Shown in pieces: positions 44,410-51,928 of a stretch of 64,000 bases of DNA; positions within the stretch are counted from its first letter, which is position 1; each line of letters begins with the position of its first letter. The DNA comes from Candidatus Latescibacterota bacterium. GTDB taxonomy: Bacteria; Latescibacterota; UBA2968; UBA8231. Under the pieces are notes generated by a model that was given only the letters and a program-made list of their open reading frames with translations, did not search any database and was not told the origin of the DNA. The stretch covers positions 1 to 64,000 of the forward strand of contig JAJDUT010000135.1 in assembly GCA_022826515.1 (NCBI GenBank). The letters run 5' to 3'. Both the position numbers and the translations under genes were made by a program.

Positions 44410-45421
44410 ACTGCGCTACGGAGTGGCCGCCTGTCAGGTGGACCAACCTAATCCCACCGATCGCGCTGAAATGGCCCGCAACACGGCGCGCATGGTCGAA
44501 ATGGTCGATATGGCCGTTGAAGGCTACGGGCCGTTTATGGACATCAAGCTGCTGGCCTTTCCCGAATTTGGCCACGCCGCGCCGATCTATCCCACCGCCA
44601 AGAGCTTGCTGGCCAAATTGGCCGTTCCCATTCCCAACGAGCACACGGCCCGCCTGGAGGACAAGGCCCGCGAATTGGGCGTGTACATCCAAACGGCCTC
44701 TTTCCTTGAAGAGGATCCCCAATGGCCGGGTAAGGTGTTCAACACGACCTGCCTGCTCGGGCCGGAAGGGCTGTGGTACAAGTACCGCAAGGTCAATCCT
44801 TGGGTCCCTTGGGAAGTCCACACCAGCCCCCACGACTTGGCCGACTACGAGGATGAACTGTTCCCAGTGGCCCAGACGCCGATCGGCTGCATTGGCGCGG
44901 CGATTTGCTATGACTGGCTCTTTCCCGAGCCACTGCGCCAGCTCACAGCCAACGGCGCTGAAATCCTCATCCGCGTCTCGGCCTATATGGACCCGTGGGG
45001 TGCGACACCGCCGCTGGATTGGTGGACGACGGTCAATCGCTGCCGTGCCCTGGAAAATACAGCGTATGTGCTCGCCGCCAACCAAGGGGCCGCGTTGAGG
45101 CACTATCCGCCTTTTTCTTGGCCGGGTGGTTCAATGGTCGTCGATTTTGACGGCCGCATCCTCGCCCAGGCTGATCCGGGGCCAGGAGAAAAAATCGTCG
45201 TCTCCGAAGTCGATATCGGGGCCTTGCGACATATCCGCAAGCGGCGTGCCGGCCACCACACTTTAGCCCATCTGCGCAGCGAGGCGTACCCCATGTACGG
45301 ACAGTCGTACTATCCGCAGGGCAGTTTTTCCGCAGAGGACAATCACACCGCCGCCATGAACGAAGAGCGCATCGCCGAGGTTAAGCAGAGGATAATGGGC
45401 GTTAAGGAAGGACAGGAGTGA
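44399..45421 (+). CDS. Nitrilase-superfamily amidohydrolase
   Basis: 340 residues. The catalytic triad is visible: E56 in FPEFG, K131 in YRKVNPW and C170 in AAICYDWLFPEPLR. It hydrolyses a carbon-nitrogen bond (amide, carbamoyl or nitrile). The long C-terminus with RRAGHHTLAHLRSEAYPMYG resembles aliphatic or formamide-type amidases more than true nitrilases, but the substrate is open. Overlap with xdhC and with the next gene places it in one operon with the molybdenum maturation genes, which suggests nitrogen-heterocycle or purine-type catabolism (inference). Confidence 0.9.
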   Translation: MGDELRYGVAACQVDQPNPTDRAEMARNTARMVEMVDMAVEGYGPFMDIKLLAFPEFGHAAPIYPTAKSLLAKLAVPIPNEHTARLEDKARELGVYIQTASFLEEDPQWPGKVFNTTCLLGPEGLWYKYRKVNPWVPWEVHTSPHDLADYEDELFPVAQTPIGCIGAAICYDWLFPEPLRQLTANGAEILIRVSAYMDPWGATPPLDWWTTVNRCRALENTAYVLAANQGAALRHYPPFSWPGGSMVVDFDGRILAQADPGPGEKIVVSEVDIGALRHIRKRRAGHHTLAHLRSEAYPMYGQSYYPQGSFSAEDNHTAAMNEERIAEVKQRIMGVKEGQE

Positions 45422-45780
45422 AGAACTTAATTCGCTCTATTTACATGAGTTGTTTGCTTTTCGCCTTCCAAACTCCTGTAGAAGCGGCTACTATCGAAGA
45501 GGTATTGGCCTATTGCCGGGCGCAGGCAGAGGCTGATAAGCGTCTCGCCTGTTTTGACGAGTTGGCCCGTGCAGTAGCAGAGGGCGAAGTGCTTCCAACC
45601 CTACCGTCTTCTGGTACGGGCCGCTGGAACGTAACTCAGGAGGTAGCGGGTCTTTTGCTAACACATGGGGCGGATATCAACGCAAAGGACGAAGATGGCC
45701 GAGCGGCCCTGCACTGGGCGGTGAAAGAGAGCCATACCGAGATGGCCGATTTCTTACGCCGTCATGGTGGCAAGGAATAA
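45418..45780 (+). CDS. Small secreted protein: Cys-pair N-domain joined to an ankyrin repeat
   Basis: 120 residues from GTG overlapping the preceding stop by 4 bp. A signal peptide (about 1-23) is followed by a short domain with two Cys (AYCRAQAEADKRLACFDELA), a pattern seen at the start of type VI secretion-associated proteins of the VasI/TagO kind. That domain breaks off after GRWNV. The rest is one and a half ankyrin repeats (LLLTHGADINAKDEDGRAAL). It looks like a domain splice or the product of a deletion. It ends shortly before the terminal-repeat-like copy at 45817. Confidence 0.75.
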   Translation: MKNLIRSIYMSCLLFAFQTPVEAATIEEVLAYCRAQAEADKRLACFDELARAVAEGEVLPTLPSSGTGRWNVTQEVAGLLLTHGADINAKDEDGRAALHWAVKESHTEMADFLRRHGGKE

Positions 45781-45816
45781 GCGCGTCGCCGATGTCATTC
45801 GAGGAGCAAATAAGTA

Positions 45817-45831
45817 ACTTATGTTACGCAG
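45817..45831. repeat. 15-bp terminal-repeat-like sequence, copy 1
   Basis: ACTTATGTTACGCAG. It matches the copy at 51232-51246 (ACTGATGTTACGCAG) at 14 of 15 bases in the same orientation, and the copy at 51912-51926 in inverted orientation. Confidence 0.6.
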
Positions 45832-45836
45832 TGTCT

Positions 45837-46724
45837 CTACTCGGCGGTATCTAACAGACCCCTAAAGGCTTTGAGGGTGGGCACCTGTATGGCCGCCCGA
45901 AACAACTGCTTGAGGCGCTGCACATCGTCGATGGCCTCAAGGCGGGCGGCCAACGGATCCGACGCAGCCAGCCCAAAGCGAATTTCTAGCACGTCGAGCA
46001 GATCTTCAACGGCGCGTTCTCGACCGCCTTGCTCGATGCCCTGCTTGATGCCCTTTTCCGTAAAATACTGCGCTATCGACGATTCGTACATGGTCTCCTC
46101 CGCGATGATGGTCATGATGGTTTCTGATTTATACACCAAACCGCTCAAAAAGGCAAGATCGGCCAGATAATTGGCCTTGAGGGTCTCGTCCATCGGCACC
46201 TGCTGCGCCCGGTGGACACACTGACGCAACCATGCCTCGGCATCCATACCTGCTGGCGGCTGCATCAATGGTGCAAATGGCAGCAAGCCTGGATGCCCCT
46301 TGTCGAGAATGCGCTGACCGTCTATTTCTATCAGCCGAATCACCTTGTATTGCACCAACACGCGGAAGCCGTGCCGCTCTTGGAGGTAATACCCCGGATC
46401 GGTGCGGCCGGCGTCGGGACGCAGATAGATGACGATGGAGTAGATCGGTAGGCGGTGTCGCTGGATGCCGCGCCCGATATAGCCGGCCATGCGGTACGGC
46501 ATCGGCGGTTTGCTGTCTGTAGTTTGAAATTCGTGATGAACCAACGCCTCTTCGCCGCCGACTTGCACGTGGATGAGGCTGTCGGTGCGGTGGGCTTCGA
46601 CGGTGGGTTGCTCGGTGTCAACGACGCCGAGGACTTCGATGTCGTCGTGTTGGAGGGCGAAGCGGGCGAAGTCGTGGGGATAGGTGTAGATGAGATGTTT
46701 GGAAATCGTGTCGAATTCGGCCAT
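45837..46724 (-). CDS. Rpn-type PD-(D/E)XK nuclease / transposase-like protein
   Basis: About 295 residues from the ATG with AAGG upstream; the frame is open to 46781. It starts MAEFDTISKHLIYTYPHDFA and carries the nuclease core RTDSLIHVQVGGEEALVHHEFQ (Asp, then Glu and Gln in the H-E-x-Q form). The C-terminal helical tail has GIKQGIEQGGRERAVEDLLD, typical of the Rpn/PDDEXK_2 family. These proteins are DNA nucleases linked to recombination and are common in mobile gene pools. It lies next to a terminal-repeat-like copy at 45817-45831. Confidence 0.85.
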   Translation of the reverse strand: MAEFDTISKHLIYTYPHDFARFALQHDDIEVLGVVDTEQPTVEAHRTDSLIHVQVGGEEALVHHEFQTTDSKPPMPYRMAGYIGRGIQRHRLPIYSIVIYLRPDAGRTDPGYYLQERHGFRVLVQYKVIRLIEIDGQRILDKGHPGLLPFAPLMQPPAGMDAEAWLRQCVHRAQQVPMDETLKANYLADLAFLSGLVYKSETIMTIIAEETMYESSIAQYFTEKGIKQGIEQGGRERAVEDLLDVLEIRFGLAASDPLAARLEAIDDVQRLKQLFRAAIQVPTLKAFRGLLDTAE

Positions 46725-46845
46725 GAGCCATGCCTTGGGTTGCGGGTAAGGTGGACCTGCAACGGGCAAGAATCGTGCCAAGGCGGTGATTCAGGGAGGC
46801 GGAGGGGGATAGGAGGTGCTGGAGTGTATCGGAAAGGATACAAGG

Positions 46846-47574
46846 ATGGGCCGTAGCGGATTGAAGGCGACACCAGCAGCCGTGAGGCGCTACAGTGACA
46901 GGCAGATTCGCCGCACCCTGAGCAAGTACGAGACTCGACAGGTGCGCCGCACCTTGGCAACCAGCTGCGAGCTGCAGATGACGGCAGTCGGCGATGTAGA
47001 TGCTTTGGTGGACCGCATGATCGAGCGCGAAGGGCGGCTCCAGAGAGTGGAGCGCTTTCCCTACTGGGCCGAGTTGTGGCCGACGGCGTTGGCCATGGCT
47101 CAGTGGTTTTGCCACGCCGAGGAGCCAATCCCCAGAGGTTGGGCTTGCGAACTGGGCTGTGGCTTGGGGCTAGTAGGCATTGCCTTAGCCAAGTTAGGTT
47201 GGCGCGTCGAAGCGACTGATTTTGTCGAGGATGCGCTGATTTTTGCCGCCCACAATGCTCGGCTCAACGGGGTTCAGCACAACCACCGGGTGGCCTATTT
47301 GGACTGGCGCAATCCCGTGGGAGGGCCGTACGAGTGCTTGGTCGGGTCGGACATCATTTACGAAAAGAAGAACCACCGCTATCTCGAGCGCATCCTGCGC
47401 AAGATGTTGCTGCCCGGCGGCCGCTTTTACCTCGGGGATCCGCAGCGCAAGGACGCCGCTGCCTTCGTCGCGCGGCTCGTCGCCCAAGGCTATAGTCAGC
47501 GGCGAGAAATGCGCGGCGAGACGTGGAATTCAGTCGAACACCAAGTCGCTATCTACGTATTTACCAAGCCTTAG
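46846..47574 (+). CDS. SAM-dependent methyltransferase, METTL/ETFB-KMT-like
   Basis: 242 residues from the ATG after GGAAAGGA; a GTG at 46816 is possible but overlaps its own site. The SAM motif is ACELGCGLGLVGIALAKLG, preceded by the family block FPYWAELWPTALAMAQWF. The post-motif is VGSDIIYEKKNHRYLERILR. This family (Methyltransf_16/METTL) methylates protein lysines or small molecules. The substrate is not evident from neighbours. It ends at the hairpin-forming repeat at 47573-47639. Confidence 0.85.
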   Translation: MGRSGLKATPAAVRRYSDRQIRRTLSKYETRQVRRTLATSCELQMTAVGDVDALVDRMIEREGRLQRVERFPYWAELWPTALAMAQWFCHAEEPIPRGWACELGCGLGLVGIALAKLGWRVEATDFVEDALIFAAHNARLNGVQHNHRVAYLDWRNPVGGPYECLVGSDIIYEKKNHRYLERILRKMLLPGGRFYLGDPQRKDAAAFVARLVAQGYSQRREMRGETWNSVEHQVAIYVFTKP

Positions 47575-47639
47575 GAATTACGAATTAGGAATTAAAATTA
47601 CGAATTACTCCCCGCCCCAATTCGTAATTCGTAATTCCT
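47573..47639. repeat. Inverted repeat of GAATTACGAATTA units between convergent genes
   Basis: AGGAATTACGAATTA at the left is the exact complement of TAATTCGTAATTCCT at the right. A further partial unit lies between them. The A/T-rich palindrome includes both stop codons and could act as a bidirectional terminator or as a small mobile repeat. Confidence 0.7.
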
Positions 47640-50187
47640 ACTGCACGAGATTGAACTTGCGCGTCTGCAGGAACGAACCGGCCTCCAAGCGGTAGAAGTA
47701 CAGACCGCTGGACACGGCGTGCCCGCGCTGGTCGCGGCCGTCCCAAGTGATGGAATACTGGCCGGATGCCAAGGCTCCCGACAACAGGGAGACGACACGC
47801 TGCCCGCTGAGGTTGTATATCTCCAGCCTCACGAAGAAATCTTCACCCATACCGGCAGCGGGGATGGTGAAGGGGATGATGGTGGTGCCGTTGAAGGGGT
47901 TGGGGTAGTTCTGCCCCAGCAGGAAGCTCGACGGCCGAGGATCGTCGCTGCCCCCGGTCACGGCCGTGATCATACCGGAATTGTCGCCCCCCGGCGTGGG
48001 CTGGTCGAGGAAGCCGAAGCGGGACGGATCCTCCGGCAGACGCCCATAGGAGACATCGTCGAGCTGGCTGCCAAAGGACACGAGATCCAGCAGCGCCCCG
48101 CCATTGCTCGCCGCGTCGGTGAGAGTCACCACTTCGCCGGATTGCGAGAGCTTGAAGTTGGCGTGCAGCCCCGGGGCGTCGCCTTCATCGTCATCGGCCC
48201 ATACCACGAGGCTGGCACCGGGAGCCAGTACCGTCCCTCCGGGCAGGCTCCACTTGTGCAGATCCTCGGTGTCGTCGCTGAGGAACATCCCCGACAGATC
48301 CACCGGCTCGTCACTGACATTGGTCAGCTCGACCCAGTCGTCGCTGTCGCCTTGGGGATCGAGGACGGCCCCCCGGTTGGCCGCCATCAGCTCGGTGATC
48401 CAGATCGGGCTGGTGGCGGCCAGCGGCGCGTTGGCGAGCAAGGCATAGACATCGTGCTCTGCACCGGCCGGAGCATAGGCGACCGTGCCGAAGCCGTCGT
48501 CGGCGCGAGCCTCGACATAGTAGCGGATCCAGCCCCTGTCGGGCAGGGGCAGATGGACACCGTAGGTGCCGTCATTGGCCGAGCCATCGCCGTGGGCACC
48601 GTCGTCGAGCATGACCAAGGTGCTGAAGGCCCCGGTCAGACCGGAGGACCAATGCAGTAGCACCTCAGCCACGGCGGGCGTGGCCACGAGGCTAGCGGTG
48701 ATGTGTGCCTGCGCGCTGGTGCGCTCCGCGTTCACGGCGAGGATCTCGGGAGAAGGCCGATTAACCTCGGCGTGGGACAGGAGGAAGTCGCGCCGCTCCT
48801 TCACGAAGCGCTCCAGCTCGGCGGGGCTGGCCTCGAAGGCCTCGGTGGTGTAGAGCTTGCGAGGGTCAGCTCGCACCTCGGCCTCGATGAGTTGCTCGTA
48901 CTGCTCCACCTGTGGCCCCAAGGTCTCCCAGGTCAGCGACCGGTTCAGCACGGTACGCACATGGGCGAGGTAGCGCTGCCGCAGAGCAGGTACGCCCAGC
49001 AACTGGCTGATGACAGGTCGGTCGCTGTTGTCTTCGCCCTCCATGGGATCGCGGGTGATCAGCCTAGCGTTGAGGGCTTCGTTACCGTCGTACTGGAGGG
49101 GGTGCAGGCGTCCGCTCTCGGGCTCGTAGTAGAGCTGGTAGTCTGACCCCTTGGTCAGGTAGCTGTCGTCGTCCGCAAGGACGCTCTCCACGGCGAGGAA
49201 CCACAACCAGCGGTCCACGTCCATGATCGGTTCGAGAGCCTCCGCTAGCTGATCGGCGGGCGTGCTGTTGAGCACCTCACACAGCGCGATCAGGTCCCAT
49301 GGGGCATCGGTGTTTTCCGCCTTGAGCAGATAGAGGGACTCGTACGCGGTCGGATCGTCGCCCAGATAGGTCAATGCCCTTTCGCCGCCGAAGGCGGCGC
49401 CACCTGGCTGCCCTCCGGGTTGTGCCCCGCCCCCTGGGGGTTGCCGGCCCGGGTTGGTTGCCGTCGTGTCGGCGCTGGGTGGTGTTCCGCCCCTTGGGGG
49501 CCGTTGGCCCGGGTTGGCTCCCGCGCCATCCGGTTGGCCACCCCCCGCACGGCCGGTCTCGACCTTCCAGCGGTCGCCGTCGTTGCTGGGAAACCACTCG
49601 GCCACCATGTCGGCGTTGATCTGCTGGACATTGGCGTACACTCCCCAGTTCTGCCCGTTGATGGTCAGATGCACGTGGTTGGCCCTGGGCGTGGGGACGT
49701 AGTTGCGAGCCTCGTGGAAGTAGAGGACCTCGCGCATGAAGGAGGGATCCAGATAGGCATTGTGGAGATTGAGGGTCCGGTAGCCCATCAGCGTCTGGTC
49801 TTCGTCGACGAAGTCCAACTCGATGTTGAAGGACTTCTTCTCGGAGTCCCCCGTCCTCGTGTAGGATGTGTTGCCGCGGAAGCGCACACCCACCTCGGGA
49901 TAGGTGACGCCCTCCACGGTCAGGTCGGCGAGGATGTTCTCGCCGGTGCCGTAGTTGGCGGTGAGCTGGTCCCACCAGTCGGCTGGCTCGAAACGCAGCT
50001 CAAATGTCCGCAGGACCGTCTCATCGTACAGGGTACTGGCCGACGGCCCGGACTGGATTAGCGTGGACCCATCATCGCTCAGGTGTATGCTGGGCGACAG
50101 ATCAGCCTGTAGAGCCGTCCTTGACAGCAACGAGAAGATGAAGAGCAGGGCACCCCCGATGGGGCGCGAGAACAGACTGGCTGACAT
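47638..50187 (-). CDS. Secreted CotH-kinase-family protein with lamin-tail and FlgD-like sorting domains
   Basis: 849 residues. A signal peptide (about 1-29) is followed by the CotH domain (about 60-470, with GVRFRGNTSYTR and GYRTLNLHNAYLDPSFMREV), then a lamin-tail domain (about 590-705, WITELMAANRGAVLDPQGDS and DWVELTN). The C-terminus is FlgD/type-IX-like (QNYPNPFNGTTIIPFTIP ... GLYFYRLEAG). A Gly/Gln/Pro low-complexity insert (about 205-260) splits the CotH domain. CotH proteins are protein kinases or cell-surface structural proteins. The gene is adjacent to a DUF4956 gene and a VTC remnant, the usual trio. Confidence 0.9.
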   Translation of the reverse strand: MSASLFSRPIGGALLFIFSLLSRTALQADLSPSIHLSDDGSTLIQSGPSASTLYDETVLRTFELRFEPADWWDQLTANYGTGENILADLTVEGVTYPEVGVRFRGNTSYTRTGDSEKKSFNIELDFVDEDQTLMGYRTLNLHNAYLDPSFMREVLYFHEARNYVPTPRANHVHLTINGQNWGVYANVQQINADMVAEWFPSNDGDRWKVETGRAGGGQPDGAGANPGQRPPRGGTPPSADTTATNPGRQPPGGGAQPGGQPGGAAFGGERALTYLGDDPTAYESLYLLKAENTDAPWDLIALCEVLNSTPADQLAEALEPIMDVDRWLWFLAVESVLADDDSYLTKGSDYQLYYEPESGRLHPLQYDGNEALNARLITRDPMEGEDNSDRPVISQLLGVPALRQRYLAHVRTVLNRSLTWETLGPQVEQYEQLIEAEVRADPRKLYTTEAFEASPAELERFVKERRDFLLSHAEVNRPSPEILAVNAERTSAQAHITASLVATPAVAEVLLHWSSGLTGAFSTLVMLDDGAHGDGSANDGTYGVHLPLPDRGWIRYYVEARADDGFGTVAYAPAGAEHDVYALLANAPLAATSPIWITELMAANRGAVLDPQGDSDDWVELTNVSDEPVDLSGMFLSDDTEDLHKWSLPGGTVLAPGASLVVWADDDEGDAPGLHANFKLSQSGEVVTLTDAASNGGALLDLVSFGSQLDDVSYGRLPEDPSRFGFLDQPTPGGDNSGMITAVTGGSDDPRPSSFLLGQNYPNPFNGTTIIPFTIPAAGMGEDFFVRLEIYNLSGQRVVSLLSGALASGQYSITWDGRDQRGHAVSSGLYFYRLEAGSFLQTRKFNLVQ

Positions 50188-50223
50188 GGCGTTGTCCTTT
50201 CTGAATGGCGAGTGGTGGAGTGA

Positions 50224-50904
50224 TCAGTCGTAATCTTCGTCGAAGAATAAGTTCACGCGACCGATCTGGGGCAGGTCGCGCAGTTCCGAGACCAGACGGC
50301 TGGAGGCATCCTCGTTCCGAAGACTCACGTAGAAGGAGAGCTCGAGATCGTCCCCCCCGGCTTGGGACTGGGTGTTGACAAGGTGATGGCGGCGGCAGAA
50401 GCGGCGTAGGATGTCGGGGTAGGGAGCTTCCATCCCGGCACTCGGTATGTAGGTCATCTGCAGCAGGTAGTCGCGTTGACGGCGGGAGCGCGACTGGACC
50501 TTCTCGACACCCAGCATGGTCAGACCGATCACCATGGTCCCGCCGAGGGAGATGGTGGCCAGACCGACACCGGCAGCCATGCCCCCGGCGAGGCTGAAGA
50601 AGATGAAGACGATGTCGCGCACGTCCTTGACTGCGGTGCGGAAGCGGATGATGGACATGGCACCGACCAGCCCGAAAGCCCGGGCCAGGTTGTTGCCAAT
50701 GACCATGATGACGATGCAGGTGATCATCGCCAGAACGATCAATGCGCTGACGAAGTTGTTGGCATTGCTCGACCGGTGCGTGACCCAGCGGTAGAAGCGA
50801 GCGACCATCAGACCGCACACCAAGGCCACGGCCAAGTTGGTGGCCGCCTGTTGCGGACTCAAGGCCAGTGAGACCAGGCCACTCACATCCTGGAAGGCAT
50901 TCAC
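50224..50904 (-). CDS. DUF4956 membrane protein
   Basis: 226 residues from GTG with AGGTGAG in front; the long upstream frame covers a VTC remnant and is not coding. Four hydrophobic segments (about 15-32, 48-70, 76-86, 98-122) include the DUF4956 core NNLARAFGLVGAMSIIRFRT and VKDVRDIVFIFFSLAGGMAAG. The C-terminal domain is soluble. DUF4956 proteins usually accompany VTC polyphosphate polymerases and CotH proteins. Here the VTC partner has been lost to a fragment just upstream. Confidence 0.88.
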   Translation of the reverse strand: MNAFQDVSGLVSLALSPQQAATNLAVALVCGLMVARFYRWVTHRSSNANNFVSALIVLAMITCIVIMVIGNNLARAFGLVGAMSIIRFRTAVKDVRDIVFIFFSLAGGMAAGVGLATISLGGTMVIGLTMLGVEKVQSRSRRQRDYLLQMTYIPSAGMEAPYPDILRRFCRRHHLVNTQSQAGGDDLELSFYVSLRNEDASSRLVSELRDLPQIGRVNLFFDEDYD

Positions 50905-50918
50905 GGGCTCACCTGCCG

Positions 50919-51120
50919 CTAGCCGGGGCCCGATGATCGCCGTGGCAGATCGTGATCGTCGAGGCAGTTGCAGTACTTGGAGAACGAGGCACGCCTCAGA
51001 CCAAAGTCGCTGACGATGCTCTTGAGCCACGAAGGACTGGTGCCGTAGTGCTTGACCTCGACCACCGTATCGCGCCGTGCCCGCACGATCCCATGGGTCG
51101 TGCGGCGAGTCGCATCTTCT
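50919..51120 (-). pseudogene. 3' remnant of a VTC-domain polyphosphate polymerase gene
   Basis: Reading the minus strand gives VVEVKHYGTSPSWLKSIVSD and ASFSKYCNCLDDHDLPRRSS before a stop at 50919-50921. This is the recognisable C-terminus of bacterial VTC-domain proteins. No start codon or N-terminal two-thirds exists: in-frame stops appear a few codons upstream of about 51130. The missing part lies where the terminal-repeat-like copy at 51232-51246 and the broken lipoprotein gene meet. Confidence 0.8.
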
Positions 51121-51200
51121 CCCTTTCCTTGCGCTTATTGCTATTGACTGTGATAACAAATGGTTCGGGTACTGTCCCTTAGACAATCCATTCCCCTCAC

Positions 51201-51380
51201 TCATTCCCAACAGCGGCGTCTTTTTTCCTTAACTGATGTTACGCAGCGGCTATCGTCTGTGTCGCCGAACGTGCGGAAGGCGGAGAAGTCAACGTCTGGA
51301 TCGTAGTCGTGGCGCACTGTCATCGGCGTACAACCTATGAGTAGGGCCACGAGCGAACTGGCGCAAAGCGCGGCTTTCAT
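51201..51380 (-). pseudogene. 5' fragment of a DUF4136-type lipoprotein gene
   Basis: An AAGGAGG site precedes ATG 51380. The 59-codon frame starts with a lipoprotein signal and lipobox (LVALLIGC, Cys17) and continues VRHDYDPDVDFSAFRTFG, the start of a DUF4136 domain. After about residue 44 it runs into the terminal-repeat-like sequence at 51232-51246 and ends after 15 unrelated codons. The rest of the roughly 180-residue protein is absent. Confidence 0.7.
51232..51246. repeat. 15-bp terminal-repeat-like sequence, copy 2
   Basis: ACTGATGTTACGCAG, sitting exactly where the DUF4136 reading frame is broken. It is the inverted counterpart of 51912-51926 (14 of 15). Confidence 0.65.
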
Positions 51381-51537
51381 AATGCGCCTCCTTGCATGAG
51401 ATGATGGTGATGTTCAACGCGCATCGTATTGAAGCAACATGTGTACCACGCAAGCGCATTTTTCGGCAAAATGTCGTTTTACAGTGGGCAGAGCCTTGCA
51501 TTTGGTGCAAAAGTGCCGAAGACCTACATGGGGCGAA

Positions 51538-51555
51538 TTCGACCATTTGGTCGAA
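51538..51555. promoter_or_regulatory. Perfect palindrome, TetR-operator-like, site 1
   Basis: TTCGACCA-TT-TGGTCGAA: 8-bp perfect arms around a 2-bp centre. A second copy of the core lies 93 bp away at 51631-51644. Confidence 0.5.
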
Positions 51556-51630
51556 ACAGCGAGAGTTTATAATGGCATAATATCATGTTTTTATTTGACC
51601 TACGACTAATTCAACCAAAGTCGAAAAAAT

Positions 51631-51644
51631 CGACCAAATGGTCG
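51631..51644. promoter_or_regulatory. Palindrome, TetR-operator-like, site 2
   Basis: CGACCA-AA-TGGTCG, 6-bp perfect arms, same core as site 1. A degraded third copy may lie at about 51610-51625. Confidence 0.5.
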
Positions 51645-51698
51645 CTGGTAAAACGGCTCTGACGCGCTGGCATTTCGGTTGGTGAGCAGCAAGCCGAC

Positions 51699-51730
51699 AA
51701 AAAAACGCGGAGTAGCTTGGCTACTCCGCG
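51699..51730 (-). terminator. Strong intrinsic terminator for the HDAC/Nudix operon
   Basis: CGCGGAGTAGC (51706-51716) and GCTACTCCGCG (51720-51730) form a perfect 11-bp stem with a 3-nt loop. The seven A residues at 51699-51705 become a T run on the minus strand, as expected for transcripts coming from 51929-53327. Confidence 0.8.
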
Positions 51731-51911
51731 CAGTGAAGGAAAATGGGAATTCGGGAACGCACCCAAAGAAATCACTGTTTTATGGCCTTGTATGCCGCCG
51801 CTCGCTTGGAGGGCCTGCGAATCAAGCACCAACTCAATAACTTTGCGCTGCGATCAAGGCTCTATCTCAAGGCCCTTCGATCTGCCTTTGAGGAGCTACA
51901 AACACTCAAAA

Positions 51912-51926
51912 CTGCGTAACGTCAGT
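51912..51926. repeat. 15-bp terminal-repeat-like sequence, copy 3 (inverted)
   Basis: CTGCGTAACGTCAGT, the reverse complement of copy 2 at 14 of 15 positions. It ends 2 bp before the stop of the HDAC-family gene. Confidence 0.6.
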
Positions 51927-51928
51927 CC

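Larger units (their letters stand above)
51381..51911. other. 531-bp stretch without an intact gene
   Basis: It contains two palindromes (51538-51555, 51631-51644), a minus-strand terminator (51699-51730) and, at 51782-51919 on the plus strand, a 45-codon frame rich in Leu/Arg (MALYAAARLEGLRIKHQLNN). That frame runs into the inverted terminal-repeat copy and may be the tail of a lost transposase. No homologue is recognised. An A/T-rich patch at about 51560-51600 includes TATAAT (about 51567). Confidence 0.4.

Noticed and set aside
50905..51210. N-terminal extension of the DUF4956 gene
   Set aside because: The extension is an out-of-frame reading of the VTC remnant; the GTG at 50904 has a proper ribosome site.
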